From: Magnolia sinica
Taxonomy: Eukaryota; Streptophyta; Magnoliopsida; Magnoliales; Magnoliaceae
DNA: 64,000 bases
Direction: 5' to 3'
NCBI RefSeq assembly: GCF_029962835.1
Contig: NC_080583.1
Location: 70,541,158-70,605,157 of the forward strand
Each line of letters begins with the position of its first letter. Position 1 is the stretch's first letter. The translations under genes were made by a program, and so were the position numbers. Below, one piece after another: positions 46,501-59,066 of this stretch. The notes beneath the pieces were generated by a model. The model was not told the origin of the DNA. It saw only the letters and a program-made list of their open reading frames with translations, and did not search any database.

Positions 46501-46915
46501 AAATAATAAAAAAAAAGGAAAAAATCAGCAACAATTTTCTTTTTGTCTTTCATCTAATAAAAAAATATTCAACCAACAAAACATTATAATTCAGAATCAT
46601 GAAGAATTGCAGAAACTTCTTCCAAAAAAGTGGGCACTTTTCCAAAATAAAACTGATCATTAAAATAAAACTAATGCAAGAAAATAATGTGAAAAAGTGT
46701 TTCAATTTAAGTTAATAGAAACAACAACAAAAATTAAAGCTTCGTAAAAAGGGGCATGTGTTAAAAGGGATATATTCTTGTTTGTTGCCATGTGATTGGG
46801 CTACAATTTAAGTTAATAGAAACAATAACAAAAATTAAAGCTTTGTAAAAAGGGGCATCTGAAAAGGGATACATTCTTGTTTGTTGCCATGTGATTGGGC
46901 TACATTATTACAACA
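46501..46915. other. AT-rich spacer with an internal duplication
   Basis: A 90-bp segment beginning AATTTAAGTTAATAGAAACA occurs twice (46703-46798 and 46804-46898), including ATTCTTGTTTGTTGCCATGT. It borders the telomere-like array. No coding. Confidence 0.6.
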
Positions 46916-49900
46916 ATCGGGTTCGGGTTCGGGATCAGGTTTAGGTTTGAGTTTTTAAGTTTATGTTTAGGTTTAGGTTAGGGAGTTAAGATTAGGATTA
47001 GGTGTAGGTCCAGGTTTAGGGATTTGAGAATACATTTAGGTTTTAGGTTTAGGTTTACGTTATAGGTTATGGGTTGAGGTTTAGGTTTAGGTTTAGGTTT
47101 TAGGTTTAGGTTAAGGTTAGGTTATAGGTTATAAGTTTAGGTTATAGGTTATAGGTTAAGGTTTTGGTTATAGGTTTTGGTTTAGGTTTAAGTTAAGGTT
47201 TAGGTTTAGGTTATAGGTTTAGGTTAAGGTTTGAGTTTAGGGTATAGGTTATAGTATATAGGTTATAGCTTTAGGGAGTTGAGAATAACTTAAGGTTAAG
47301 GTTTAGGTTTAGGTTTAGGAAATCGGGTTCGGCTTCGGGATCGGGTTTAGGTTTGGAATTTTAAGTTTAGGTTTAAGTTTAGGTTAGGGAGTTGAGATTA
47401 GGATTAGGTGTAAGTTTAGTTTTAAGGATTTGGGAATACATTTCGGTTTTATGTTTAGGTTTAGGTTTTAGGCTTAGGTTTAGGTTATAGGTTTAGGTTA
47501 TAAGTGCAAGCTATAGGTTTAGGTTTAGGTTATGTTATAGGTTAACATTCAGGGAATTGAGAATAGGTTAAGGTTTAGGTTTAGGAAATCGGGTTCGGGT
47601 TCGGGATCGGGTATAGGTTTGGGATTTCACGTTTAGGTTTAGGTTTAGGTTAGGAAGTTGAGATTATGATTAGGTGTAGGTTTAGGTTAAGGGATTTGAC
47701 AATACATTTAGGTTTTAGGTTTAGGTTAAGGTTATAGGTTATAGGTTTAGGTTAAGGTTTAGGTTTAGGTTATGAGCTATAGGTATAGGGAATTGAGAAT
47801 GGGTTAATGTTTAGATTTAGGAAATCGAGTTCGGGTTCGGGATTGAGTTTAGGTTTGGGTTTTCAAGTTTAGGTTTATGTTTAGGTTAGGGAGTCGAGAT
47901 TAGGATTAGGTGTAGGTTTAGGTTTAGGGATTTAAGAATGCATTTAGGTTTTAGCTTTAGGTTTTGGTTATAGGTTATAGGTTTAGGATTAGGTTTAGGT
48001 TAAGGTTTAGGTTTAGGTTTAGGTTTAGTTTATAGGCTAAAGGTTTAGGGAATTGAGAATAAGTTAATGTTCAGGTATAAAAAATCGAGTTCGAGTTCGT
48101 GATCGGGTTTAGGTTTGTGTTTTCAAGTTTAGGTTTAGGTTTAGGTTAGGGAGTTGAGATTAGGATTAGGTATAGGTTTAGGTTTAGGGATTTGAGAATA
48201 CAGTTAGGTTTTAGGTTTAGGTTTAGGTTATAGGTTATAGGTTTAGGGTTAGGTTTAGGTTATAGGTTATAGGTTTAGGTTTAGGGTTAGGTTATAAGCT
48301 ATAGGTTTAGGGAATAGAGAATAGGTTAAGGTTTAGGTTTAGAAAATCGGGTTCAAGTTCAGGATCAGGTTTAGGTTTGGGTTTTCAAGTTTAGGTTTAG
48401 GTTTAGGTTAGGGAGCTGAGATTAAGATTAGGTGTAGGTTTAGGTGGAGGGATTTGAGAATACATTTAGGTTTTAGGTTTAGATTTAGGTTATAGGTTAT
48501 AGGTTTAGGTTTAGGTTTAGTTTAAGGTTTATGTTTAGGTTTAGGTTTAGGTTATAATGAAAAGGCCAAGCTATATGTCTAGGAAATCGGGTTGTGGACG
48601 GGTTTAGGTTTGGGTTTTCAAGTTTAGGTTTAGGTTTAGGTTAGGGATTGAGATTAGGATTAGGTGTAGGTTTAGGTTTAGGGATTTGAGAATAGATTTA
48701 GGTTAAGGTTTAGGTTTTAGGTTTAGGTTTATAGGTTTAGGTTTAGGTTTAGGTTAAGGTTTAGATTAGAGATTAGGTTTAGGTTTAGAGTTTAGGGTGT
48801 TTGAGAATCGGTTTAGGTTTAGGTTTAGGTTTAGGTTATGGTTTAGGTTAGGGTTAGTTAGGTTTAGGTTTAGGTTTAGGTTTAGGATTTAGGATTATTT
48901 AGTTTAGGTTTAGGGATTTGAGTAATAGGTTATTAGGTTTAGGTTTAGAAGTTTATGGTTAAGGTTAAGGTTTAAGTTTAGGTTATAGGTTATAGGTTAT
49001 AGCTTTAAGGAATTGAGAATAGGTTAAGGTTTAGGTTTAGCAAATCGGGTTCGGGTTTAGGTTTAGGTTTTCAAGTTTTAGTTTTGGTATAGGTTAGGAA
49101 GCTGAGATTAGGATTATGTGTAGGTTTAGGTTTAGGGATTTGAGAATACATTTAGGTTTTAGGTTTAGGTTTAGTTTATAGGTTATTGGTTTAGGTTAAG
49201 GTTAGGTTTAGGTTTAGGTTTAGGTTTAGGTTATAAGCTATAGGTTTAGGGAATTGAGAATAGGTTAAGGTTTCGGTTTAGGAAATCGGGTTCGGGTTCG
49301 GGATCGGGTTTAGGTTTGAGTTTTCAAGTTTAGGTTTAGGTTTAGGTTAGGGAGTTGAGATTAGGATTAGGTGTAGGTTTAGGTTTAGGGATTTGAGAAT
49401 ACATTTAGGTTTTAGGTTTAGGTTTAGGTTTAGGTTATAGGTTATAGGTTTAGGTTATAGGTTTAGGTTTAGGTTTAGGTTTAGGTTATAAGCTATAGGT
49501 TTAGGGAATTGAGAATAGGTTAATGTTTAGGTTTAGGAAATCGGGTTCGGGTTCGGGATCGGGTTTTGGTTTGGGTTTTCAAGTTTAGGTTTAGGTTTAG
49601 GTTAGGGAGTTGAGATTAGGATTAGGTGCAGGTTTAGGTTTAAGGATTTGAGAATACATTTAGTATTTAGGTTTAGGTTTAGGTTATAGGTTATATGTTT
49701 AGGTTATAGGTTTAGGTTTAGGTTTAGGTTTAGGTAATAAGCTATCAGTTTTGGGAATTGAGAATAGGTTATTGTTTAGATTTAGGAAATCGGGTTCGGG
49801 TTCGGGATCGGGTTTAGTTTTGGGTTTTCAAGTTTAGTTTTTGGTTTAGGTTATGGAGTTGAGATTAGGATTAAGTGTAGGTTTAGGTTTAGGGATTTGA

Positions 49901-52516
49901 GAATACATTTAGGTTTTAGGTTTAGGTTTAGGTTATAGGTTATAGATTTAGGTTAAGGTTAAGGTTTAGGTTTAGGTCATAAGCTATAGGTTTAGGGAAT
50001 TAAGAGTAGGTTAATGTTTTGGCTTAGGAAATCGGGTTCAGGTTTAGAGTTGGGTTTTCAAGTTTAGGTTTAGGTATAGGTTAGGGAGTTGAGATTAGGA
50101 TTAGGTGCAGGTTTAGGTTTAGGGATTTGAGAATACATTTTGGATTTAGGTTTAGGTTTAGGTTTTAGGTTTAGGTTTAGGTTAAGGTTAAGATTAAGGT
50201 TTAGGTCATAAGATATAGGTTTAGGGAATTGAGAATAGGTTAAGGTTTAGGTTTAGAAAATCGGGTTTGGGTTCGGGATCAGGTTTACGTCTGGGTTTTC
50301 AGGTTTAGGTTTAGGTTTAGGTTAGGAAGTTGAGATTAGGATTAGGTATAGGTTTAGGTTTAGGGATTTGAAAGACATTTAGGTTTTAGGTTTAGGTTTA
50401 GGTTATAGGTTATAGGTTATAGGTTTTGGTTTATGTTAAGGTTTAGGTTTAGGTTTAGGTTTTGGTTATAATCTATAGGTTTAGGGAATTGAGAATAGGT
50501 TAATGTTTAGGTTTAGGAAATTGGGTTCAAGTTCGGGAGCGGGTTTAGGTTTGGGTTTTCAAATTTAGGTTTAGGTTTAGGTTAAGGAGTTGATATTAGG
50601 ATTAGGTTTAGGTTTAGGTTTAGGGATTTGAGAATACATTAAGGCTTTTTGGTTTAGGTTTATGTTATAGGTTATAGGTTTAGGTTTAGATTAAGGTTTA
50701 GGGAATTATGAATAGGTTAAGGTTTAGGTTCAGGAATCGGGTTCGGGTTCAGGATCAGGTTTAGGTTTGGGTTTCAAGTTTAGATTTGGGTTTAGGTTAG
50801 GGAGTTGAGATTAGGATTAGGTGTAGGTTTTGGTTTAGGGATTTGAGAACACACTTAGGCTTTATGTTTAGGTTCATATTATAGGTTATAGGTTAAGGTT
50901 TAGGTTTAGGTTAAGGTTTAGGTTAAGGTTAAGGTTTAGGTTATAAGCTATAGCATTAGGTAATTGAGAATAGGTTAAGGTTTAGGTTTAGGAAATCGGG
51001 TTCGAGTTCGGGATCGGGTTTAGGTTTGGGTTTTCAAGTTTAGATATTGGTTTAGGTTAGGGAGTTGAGATTATGATTAGGTGTAGGTTTAGGTTTAGGG
51101 ATTTGAGAATAGATTTAGGTTTTAGGTTTAGGTTTAGGTTATTAGTTATAGGTTTAGGTTTAGGTTTAGGTTAAGGCTTCGGTTTAGGTTTAGGTTTAGG
51201 TTATAAGCTATAAATTTATGGAATTGAGAATAGGTTAAGGTTTAGGTTTAAGAAATAGTATTCGGGTTCGGGATCTGGTTTAGGTTTGGGTTTTCAAGTT
51301 TAGGTTTACCTTTAGGTTAGGGAGTTGAGATTAGGATTGGGTGTTGGTTTAGGTTTAGTGATTTGAGAATACATTTAGGTTTTAGGTTTGGTTTTGGTTA
51401 TAGGTTATAGGTTTAGGTTTAGGTTTAGGTTTAGTTTATAAGCTATAGGTTTATGGAATTAATAATAGGTTAATGTTTAGCTTTAGGAAATCAGGTTCGG
51501 GATCGGGTTTTCAAGTTTAGATTTAGGTTTGGGTTAGGGAGTTGAGATTATGATTATGTGTAGGTTTAGGTTTAGGGATTTGAGAATACATTTAGGTTTT
51601 AAGTTTAGGTTGAGGTTTAGGTTTAGGTTATAATCTATAGGTTTAGGGAATTGAGAATATGTTAAGGTTTAGGTTTAGGAAATCGGGTTTGGGTTCGGGA
51701 TTGGGTTTAGGTTTGGATTTTCAAGTTTAGGTTTAGGTTTAGGTTAGGCAGTTGAGATTAGGATTAGGTGTTGGTTTAGGTTTAAGGATTTAAGAATATA
51801 TTTAGGTTTTCGGTTTAGGTTTTAGGATATTAGTTATAGGTTTATGTTTAGGTTACGGTTTAGGTTTAGGTTTAGGTTTGGGAGTTGATATTAGGATTAG
51901 GTGTAGGTTTTGGTTTAGGGATTTGAGAATACACTTAGGTTTTAGGTTTAGGTTTAGGTTGTAGGTTATAGGTTTAGGTTTAGGTTGTAGGTTATAAGTT
52001 TAGGTTTAGGTAAAGGTTAAGTTTTAGGTTTAGGTTATAAGCTATAGGCTTAGGGAATTGAGAATAGGTTAAAGTTTAGGTATAGGAAATTGGGTTCGGG
52101 TTCGGGATTGGGTTTAGGTTTTGGTTTTTAAGTCTAGATTTAGGTTTAGGTTAGGTAGTTGAGATTAGGATTAGGTGTAGATTTAGATTTAGGGATTTGA
52201 GAATACATTTAGGTTTTTGGTTTATGTTTAGGTTATAGGTTATAGGTTTAGGTTTAGGTTTATGTTAAGGTTTAGGTTTAGGTTATAAGATATAGGTTTG
52301 GGGAATTGAGAATAGGTTAAGGTTTTGGTTTAGGAAATCGGGTTCGGGTTCGGGATTAGGTTTAGGTTTGGGTTTTCAGGTTTAGGTTAAGGTTTAGGTT
52401 AGGGAGTTAAGATTATGATTAGGTGTAGGTTTAGGTTTAGGGATTTGAGAATACATTTAGGTTTTAGGTTTAGGTTTCGGTTAAAGGTTATAGGTTTACA
52501 TTTATGTTCAGGTTAA
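46916..52516 (-). repeat. Telomere-like TTTAGG array with ~250-bp higher-order units, part 1
   Basis: Thousands of bases of degenerate TTTAGG on the plus strand (CCTAAA on the minus strand). Recurring punctuation sets a higher-order unit: GAAATCGGGTTCGGGTTCGG, GGGTTTTCAAGTTTAGG, GGGAGTTGAGATTAGGATTA, GGATTTGAGAATACATTTAG, TTATAAGCTATAGG and GGGAATTGAGAATAGG. Successive AAATCGGG marks at 47586, 47822, 48083, 48344, 48584, 49042 (two units), 49283, 49538 and 49787 give a period of about 235-260 bp. Units differ by scattered substitutions and indels. This is not the perfect TTTAGGG repeat of a chromosome end. Confidence 0.95.
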
Positions 52517-55074
52517 TGTTCACTCCCCAAGTATAGGGTTGTGATGTAGTAATAAACTCGGTAAGACCGAGGTCGAATCCACAGGGACTGAAACTTGTAC
52601 GTGATCTGAAACCAAGTAGAACTAGAACCAGACTAAGATGTAATCTAAAGAAAATAGAATTTAAGGAGTAATTGTGGAGTAATTATCTAATAACTTAAGG
52701 AATTCAAAGGAAGGAAACTAGGGATTCAGAGGATCCACTTGTAGAGATCAGGGAGATCTTATGCCTGCATCAAGAATCATGAAACTTAAACTGAACTTAC
52801 TTGATCTAGTTTTCACGAGATGAAAAGTATATGAATTAGAATGGATTCCATCACCAAACCATGCCCAGGAGACAAAGTAAACAACAGAATTAAACTAATT
52901 ACCAACTAACCAACAATGTATGAAGATCAGGAAGGGTACCATCATCCAACCATGCCCAGGAGACGATGGTGAACAACAAGGCCTCCTGACGTCATAAACA
53001 TCAAAAGGGGAAAAGAAATATTCAATGCCATTGCAAACCCATTGTAATTTCAGTCACAACAGACCATTAAAGACTAAGAAAATATTCCTTTAATAATCAC
53101 TTAAAATCAAATTCAGTTCAGAAATTTAAATTAAACGCATGAAATAGTATCTCCCATCTCGCTACAGGCTTCACCTCTTAGCCCTAGCTAAGAGGTTCAG
53201 CCAAGAATGGACATGCTTAGGCTGAATCCAACATAAACAAGAGAAGAAAAAGAAAAGAAAAAGAGAAAACCAAGCCTGCCAACGTTGCTCATGTGCAGCT
53301 CTCCATCCGTCAGGCTAAGCCCCAACTCTCCTCCTTCCAATTCCTCTTTCCCTGCTGCTCACATCCCGCCCAAAGCCCCCCTCTCTCTCTTCTTTCTTGT
53401 CTCTTTATAGTTGCCAGGGTCGGTCAGTGGGGATGCGTCGGTGCGAAGGCTGCTGCGGAAGATCTTTGCTGATATCTATGGGACCCACACACAACGATCT
53501 TTCAGCGAATCTGCATTGATCATTGTCTTAGTAGGATCAATTTAGGCCAATATTCAAAATTTGAAATGGATCTGAGCTTTTGGTGGGACACCGCGTGGAT
53601 CAACGTCTGGCGAAAGATCTAACCATGGCAATCCTATCTGTATAGATGGTTGCAAGGGAATAGGAGGTTTCAGTCAAAATTCTTCTCTGGATGCAATGGT
53701 CGGTCCGGATCAATGTTTTCGATGAGGGAATTTGATGCGTACTGCCCCAGACTTCTCGGACGTCCGCAAAGCAGAGCATGTGCACGTTCCTGCGTATTGC
53801 TGCTTGTAGAAACTTCTGTGAGGCCCACCTCCTTCGGTGTTTTGAGAAATCCACGCCATCCATAATATTCTTCACAAAATTTCGGTTGGGAAGGGACAGT
53901 TTTGGATCAGATTCGGCGTGACCCACGGACGAAATCAGCTGCAATAGTTGTAGGGCAGTCCATTTGTGACCATTGAAACCAACACATGTGCGTGCATGAG
54001 TGCATAAAGTCAACATGGGTTTGGCTAAATCGAGCCCCTCTGCATGATGGACGGCTCGGATTGAGCATTTGGACCATAATGGAGGCCCACTACAGATCAA
54101 ACGATGCTTTGTTTCACGCCAGAAGAAACGAAAATTTCCGTTTTGAGTCGGTGGTGTCAAGGGGCCCCATGATCAAATTCTAATGGGATATCCATGCCGT
54201 CCATTAGAATATACTCGAAATTTCAGTAGGAAGTGACTACTTTTGGATTGCTTTTGATGTGGTCCACCTGATTTTTTGCTCTACCGTCCATTCCGCTTTT
54301 GAACGGTTGAAAAACCAATCTTCATTGTATTATTCAATTTTGTCACCTAGGCGTGGCTGAGAGGGACTTTGTGACTCTCATGGACGGTCCAGATCGGACC
54401 TTTGATGCACGGTGTTGGCCCACAAAGATCACAGCATAAGTACCTGTTACGCACGCTGGAATGAAAATGGAGTTTCCGTTTTTAAGAAGGAAGCTCGTTG
54501 CCGTACACGGCTAGTGCACTTGTGCACTATGCACACCCAACTCAGGTGGGTTCCACTATGATGGTTCTAGGAAATCAGATCCATCCATCCGTCTTGTCTC
54601 CTCATAGAATGCGCTGAATCCAAAGTTGAGGCATATCCAGATAGCATGTGGGCCCCACTCAATGAATTGCGGGGCTGATCCATCCGTTGGCCCACTTCCA
54701 GAGATATTCCATGGTTGAAATTTTACATGTACGGTTAATTTATGGTCCTCATGCCATGTATGAAGTTTTGAGCCGAACGGATGGTGGGAACCTTGTGATC
54801 TTGTATTTAGGACACTTTTCAGGCCTATTTAACGTGAACAGCTTGATTTCCTTGAATTTCTGGCATGTAAATTCCTCGATCTCGGTCTACTGGAGTCCGT
54901 CCCTTATCTTGGTGACTTCAGAGCATCAAATCCATACTTTTAGTACCCTTTTTCAGTCTAAGCTCCTAAATACACCTTGCGTCATAAACACGATTAAAGC
55001 AGGGCATTAAACAGTATCATGTTCGCAGAATCAAATAATAACTGGGCCTAATATGCAATATTTGACCCACAACA
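52517..55074. mobile_element. 2.56-kb LTR-like insertion in the array
   Basis: Begins TGTTCACTCCCCAAGTATAGG and ends TTTGACCCACAACA. The flanks GTTAA and ATTAA (52512-52516, 55075-55079) are a near-perfect 5-bp duplication. The AACTCGGTAAGACCGAGGTC with GAATCCACAGGGACT segment near the left end is one I associate with plant gypsy LTRs. The array resumes in phase with TTAAGG. Long frames here (53600-54160 minus, 54687-55010 plus) have no domain character. Probably a solo LTR. Confidence 0.65.
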
Positions 55075-58000
55075 ATTAAGGTTTAGGTTTAGGTTATAAG
55101 CTATAGGATTAGGGAATTGAGAATAGGTTAAGGTTTGGGTTTAGGAAATCGGGTTCGGGTTCGGGATCGGGTTTAGGTTTGGGTTTTCATTTTAGGTTTA
55201 GGTTTAGGTTTGGGAGTTGTGGTTAGGATTAGGTGTTGGTTTAGTTTTAGGGATTTGAAAATACATTTAGGTTTTAGGTTTAGGTTTAGGTTATAGGTTA
55301 TAGGTTTAATTTTAGGTTTAGGTTTAGGTTTAGGTTATAAGCTATAGGTTTAGGGAATTGAGAATATGTTAATGTTTAGGTTTAGGAAATCGGGTTCGGG
55401 TTCGGGCTCGAGTTTTCGTTGGGGTTTTCAAGTTTAGGTTTAGGTTTAGGATTAGGTTTCGGTTTAGGTTTAGGGATTGGAGAATACATTTAGGTTTTAG
55501 GTTTAGTTTTAGGTTATAGGTTTTAGGTTTAGATTTAGGTTAAGGTTTAGGTTTAGGTTTAGGTTTAGGTTATAAGCTATAGGTTTAGGGAATTGAGAAT
55601 AGGTTAATGTTTCGGCTTAGGAAATCGGGTTGGGGTTTAGATTTGGGTTTTCGAGTTTAGGTTTAGGTATAGGTTAGGGAGTTGAGATTAGGATTAGGTG
55701 CAGGTTTAGGTTTAGGGATTTGAGAATACATTTAGGATTAAGTTTTAGGTTTAGGTTATAGGTTATATGTTTAGGTTATAGGTTTAGGTTTAGGTTTAGG
55801 TTATAAGCTATAGGTTTCGGGAATTGAGAATAGGTTAAGGTTTAGGTTTAGGAAATCGGGTTCGGGTTCGGGATCGGGTTTAGGTTTGGGTTTTCAAGTT
55901 TATATTTAGGTTTAGGTTGGGGAGTTGAAATTAGGTTTAGGTGTAGATTTAGGTTTAGGGATTTGAGAATACATTTAGGTTTTAGGTTTCGGTTTGGGTT
56001 ATTGGTTATAAGTTTAGGTTTAGGTTTAGGTTTAGGTTTAGGTTTAGGTTATAACCTATAGGTTTAGGGAATTGAGAATCGGTTAAGGTTTAGGTTTAGG
56101 AAATCGTGTTCGGGTTTGGGATCGGGTTTAGGTTTGGGTTTTCTAGTTTAGGTTTAGGTTTAGGTTAGGGAGTGGAGATTAGGATTAGGTGTAGGTTTAG
56201 GTTTAGGGATTTAAGAATACACTTAGGTTTTAGGTTTAGGTTTAGGTTATAGGTTATAGGTTATATTTTTAGGTTAAGGTTAAGGTTTAGGTTATAGGTT
56301 ATAGGTTATATTTTTAGGTTAAGGTTAAGGTTTAGGTTTAGGTCATAAGCTATGGGTTTAGGGAATTGAGAATAGGTGAATGTTTCGGCTTAGGAAATCG
56401 GGTTCAGGTTTAGATTTAGGTTTTCATGTTTTGGTATAGGTATAGGTTAGGGAGTTGAGATTAGGATTAGGTGCAGGTTTAGGTTTAGGGATTTGAGAAT
56501 AGAATTAGGATTTAAGTTTAGGATTAGGTTATAGGTTATAGGTTTAGGTTTAGGTTAAGGTTAAGGTTTAGGTTTAGGTCATAAGCTATAGGTTTAGGGA
56601 ATTGAAAATAGGTTGAGGTTTAGGTTTAGGAAATCGAGTACCGGTTTGGGATCGGGTTTAGGTTTGGGTTTTCAATTTTAGGTTTAGGTTTAGGTTAGGG
56701 AGTTGAGATTAGGATTAGGTGTAGGTTTAGGTTTAGGGTTTTGAGAAGACATTTAAGTTTTAGGTTTAGGTTTAGGCTATAGGTTATACGTTTAGGTTAA
56801 GGTTTTGGTTTAGGTTATAAGCTATAGACTTAGGGAATTGAGAATAGGTTAATGTTTAGGTTTAGGAAATCGGGTTTGGGTTCGAGATCGGGTTTAGGTC
56901 TAGGTTTTCAAGTTTAGGTTTAGGTTTAGGTTAGGGAGTTGAGATTAAGATTAGGTGTAGGTTTAGGTTTAGGGATTTGAGAATATGTTTAGGTTTTAGG
57001 TTTACGTTTAGGTTATAAGTTATAGGTTATAGGTTTAGGTTTGTGTTAAGGTTTAGGTTTAGGTTTAGGTTTAGGTTATAATCTATATGTTTAGGGAATT
57101 GAGAATATGTTAATGTTTAGGTTTAGGAAATTGGGTTCAGGTTCGGGAGCGGGTTTAGGTTTGGGTTTTCAAGTTTAGGTTTAGGTTATGGAGTTGAGAT
57201 TAAGATTAGGTGTAGATTTAGGTTTAGGGATTTGAGAATACATTTAGGTTTTTGGTTTAGGTTTAGGTTATAGGTTATAGGTATAGGTTTAGATTAAGGT
57301 TTAGGTTTTGGTTTTGGTTTAGGTTATATGCTATTGGTTTAAGGAATTATGAATAGGTTAAGGTTTAGGTTCAAGAAATCGGGTTCGGGTTCGGGATCAG
57401 GTTTAGGTTTAGATTTTCAAGTTTAGATTTAGGTTTAGGTTAGGGAGTTGAGATTAGGATTAGGTGTAGGTTTTGGTTTAGGGATTTAAGAATACATTTA
57501 TGTTTTAGGTTTAGGTTTAGGTTATAGGTTATAGGTTATGGGTTTAGGTTTAGGTAAAGGTAAAGGTTTAGGTTTAGGTTTAGGTTTAGGTTAGGGAGTT
57601 GAGATTAAGATTGGGTGTAGGTTTAGGTTTAGGGATTTGAGATTACATTTACGTTTTAGGTTTAGGTTTAGGTTTAGGTTATAGGTTATAGGTTTAGGTT
57701 TACGTTTAGGTTTAGGTTATAAGCTATAAGTTTGGGGAATTGAGAATAGGTTAAGGTTTAGGTTTAGGAAATTAGGTTCGGGGTCGATATTAGGTTTTGG
57801 TTTGGGTTTTATAGTTTAGGTATAGGTTTAGGTTAGGGAGTTGAGATTAAGATTGGGTGTAGGTTTAGGTTTAGGGATTTGAGAATGCATTTTGGTTTTA
57901 GGTGTAGGTTTAGGTTATAGGTTATAGGTTTAGGTTATCGATTTAGATTTAGGTTTAGGTTATAAGCTATAGGTTTAGGGAATTGAGAATAGGTTAATGT

Positions 58001-59066
58001 TTAGGTTTAGGAAATCGGGTTCGGGTTCGTGATCGGGTTTAGGTTTGGGTTTTCAAGTTTAGGTTTAGGTTAAGGTTAGGGAGTTGAGATTAACATTAGG
58101 TATAGGTGTAGGTTTAGGGATTTAGGTTTTAGGTTTAGGTTTAGGTTATTGGTTATTGGTTTAGGTTTAAGTTAAGGTTTAGGTTTAGGTTTTGGTTTAG
58201 GTTATAAGCTATAGGTTTAGGGAATTGAGAATAGGTTAATGTTTAGGTTTGTGAAATCGGGTTCGAGTTCGGGATCGGGTTTAGGTTGGGGTTTTCAAGT
58301 TAAGGTTTAGGTTTAGGTTAGGGAGTGAGATTAGGATTAGGTATAGGTTTAGGTTTAGGGATTTGAGAATACATTTAGGCTTTTAGGTTAGGTTTAGGTT
58401 ATAGGTTATAAGTTATAGGTTTAGGTTTAGGTTAAGGTTTAAGTTTAGGTTTAGTTTCAAGTTATAAGCTATAGGTTTAGGGAATTGAGAATAGGTTAAT
58501 GTTTCGGTTTAGGAAATCAGGTTCGGGTTGGGGATCGGGTTTAGGTTTGGATTTTCAGGTTTTGGTTTAGGTTTAGGTTAGGGAGTTGAGATTAGGATTA
58601 GGTGTAGGTTTAGGTTTAAGGATTTGGGAATATGTTTAGGTTTTAGGTTTAGGTTTAGATTATAAGTTATATGTTTAGGTTTAGGTTTAGGTTATAAGCT
58701 ATAGGTTTAGGGAATTGAGAATAGGTTAACGTTTAGATTTAGGAAATCGAGTTCAGGTTTAGGATCGGGTTTTGGTTTGTGTTTTCAAGTTTAGGTTTAG
58801 GTTTAGGGTAGGGAGTTGAGATTTGGTTTAAGTGTAGGTTTAGGTTTAGGGATTTGAGAATACATTTAGGTTTTAGGTTTAGGTTTAGGTTTTAGGTTAT
58901 ACGTTTAGGTTTAGGTTTAGGTTAAGGTTTAGGTTTAGGTTTTGATTTAGGTTGTAAGCTATAGGTTTAGGGAATTGAGAATAGGTAAAGGTTTAGGTTT
59001 AGGAAATTGGGTTCGGGTTCGGGATCGGGTTTAAGTTTTAGTTTTCAAGTTCAGATTTAGGTTTAG
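55075..59066 (-). repeat. Telomere-like TTTAGG array, part 2
   Basis: A continuation of part 1 with the same punctuation phrases and orientation. A local duplication occurs near 56260-56330 (TATAGGTTATATTTTTAGG twice). The array ends at about 59066 in GATTTAGGTTTAGGTG, directly against FAR1-like coding sequence. Confidence 0.95.

Noticed and set aside
53600..54160. 186-codon minus-strand frame
   Set aside because: Lies inside an LTR-like insertion, has no domain character, and overlaps another frame on the opposite strand.
46916..59066. A true telomere or subtelomere end
   Set aside because: The repeat is a degenerate 6-bp TTTAGG with non-telomeric phrases, is internal, and is flanked by coding fragments on both sides.
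46916..59066. CRISPR-like array
   Set aside because: Eukaryotic sequence, no unique spacers, and diverged tandem units.
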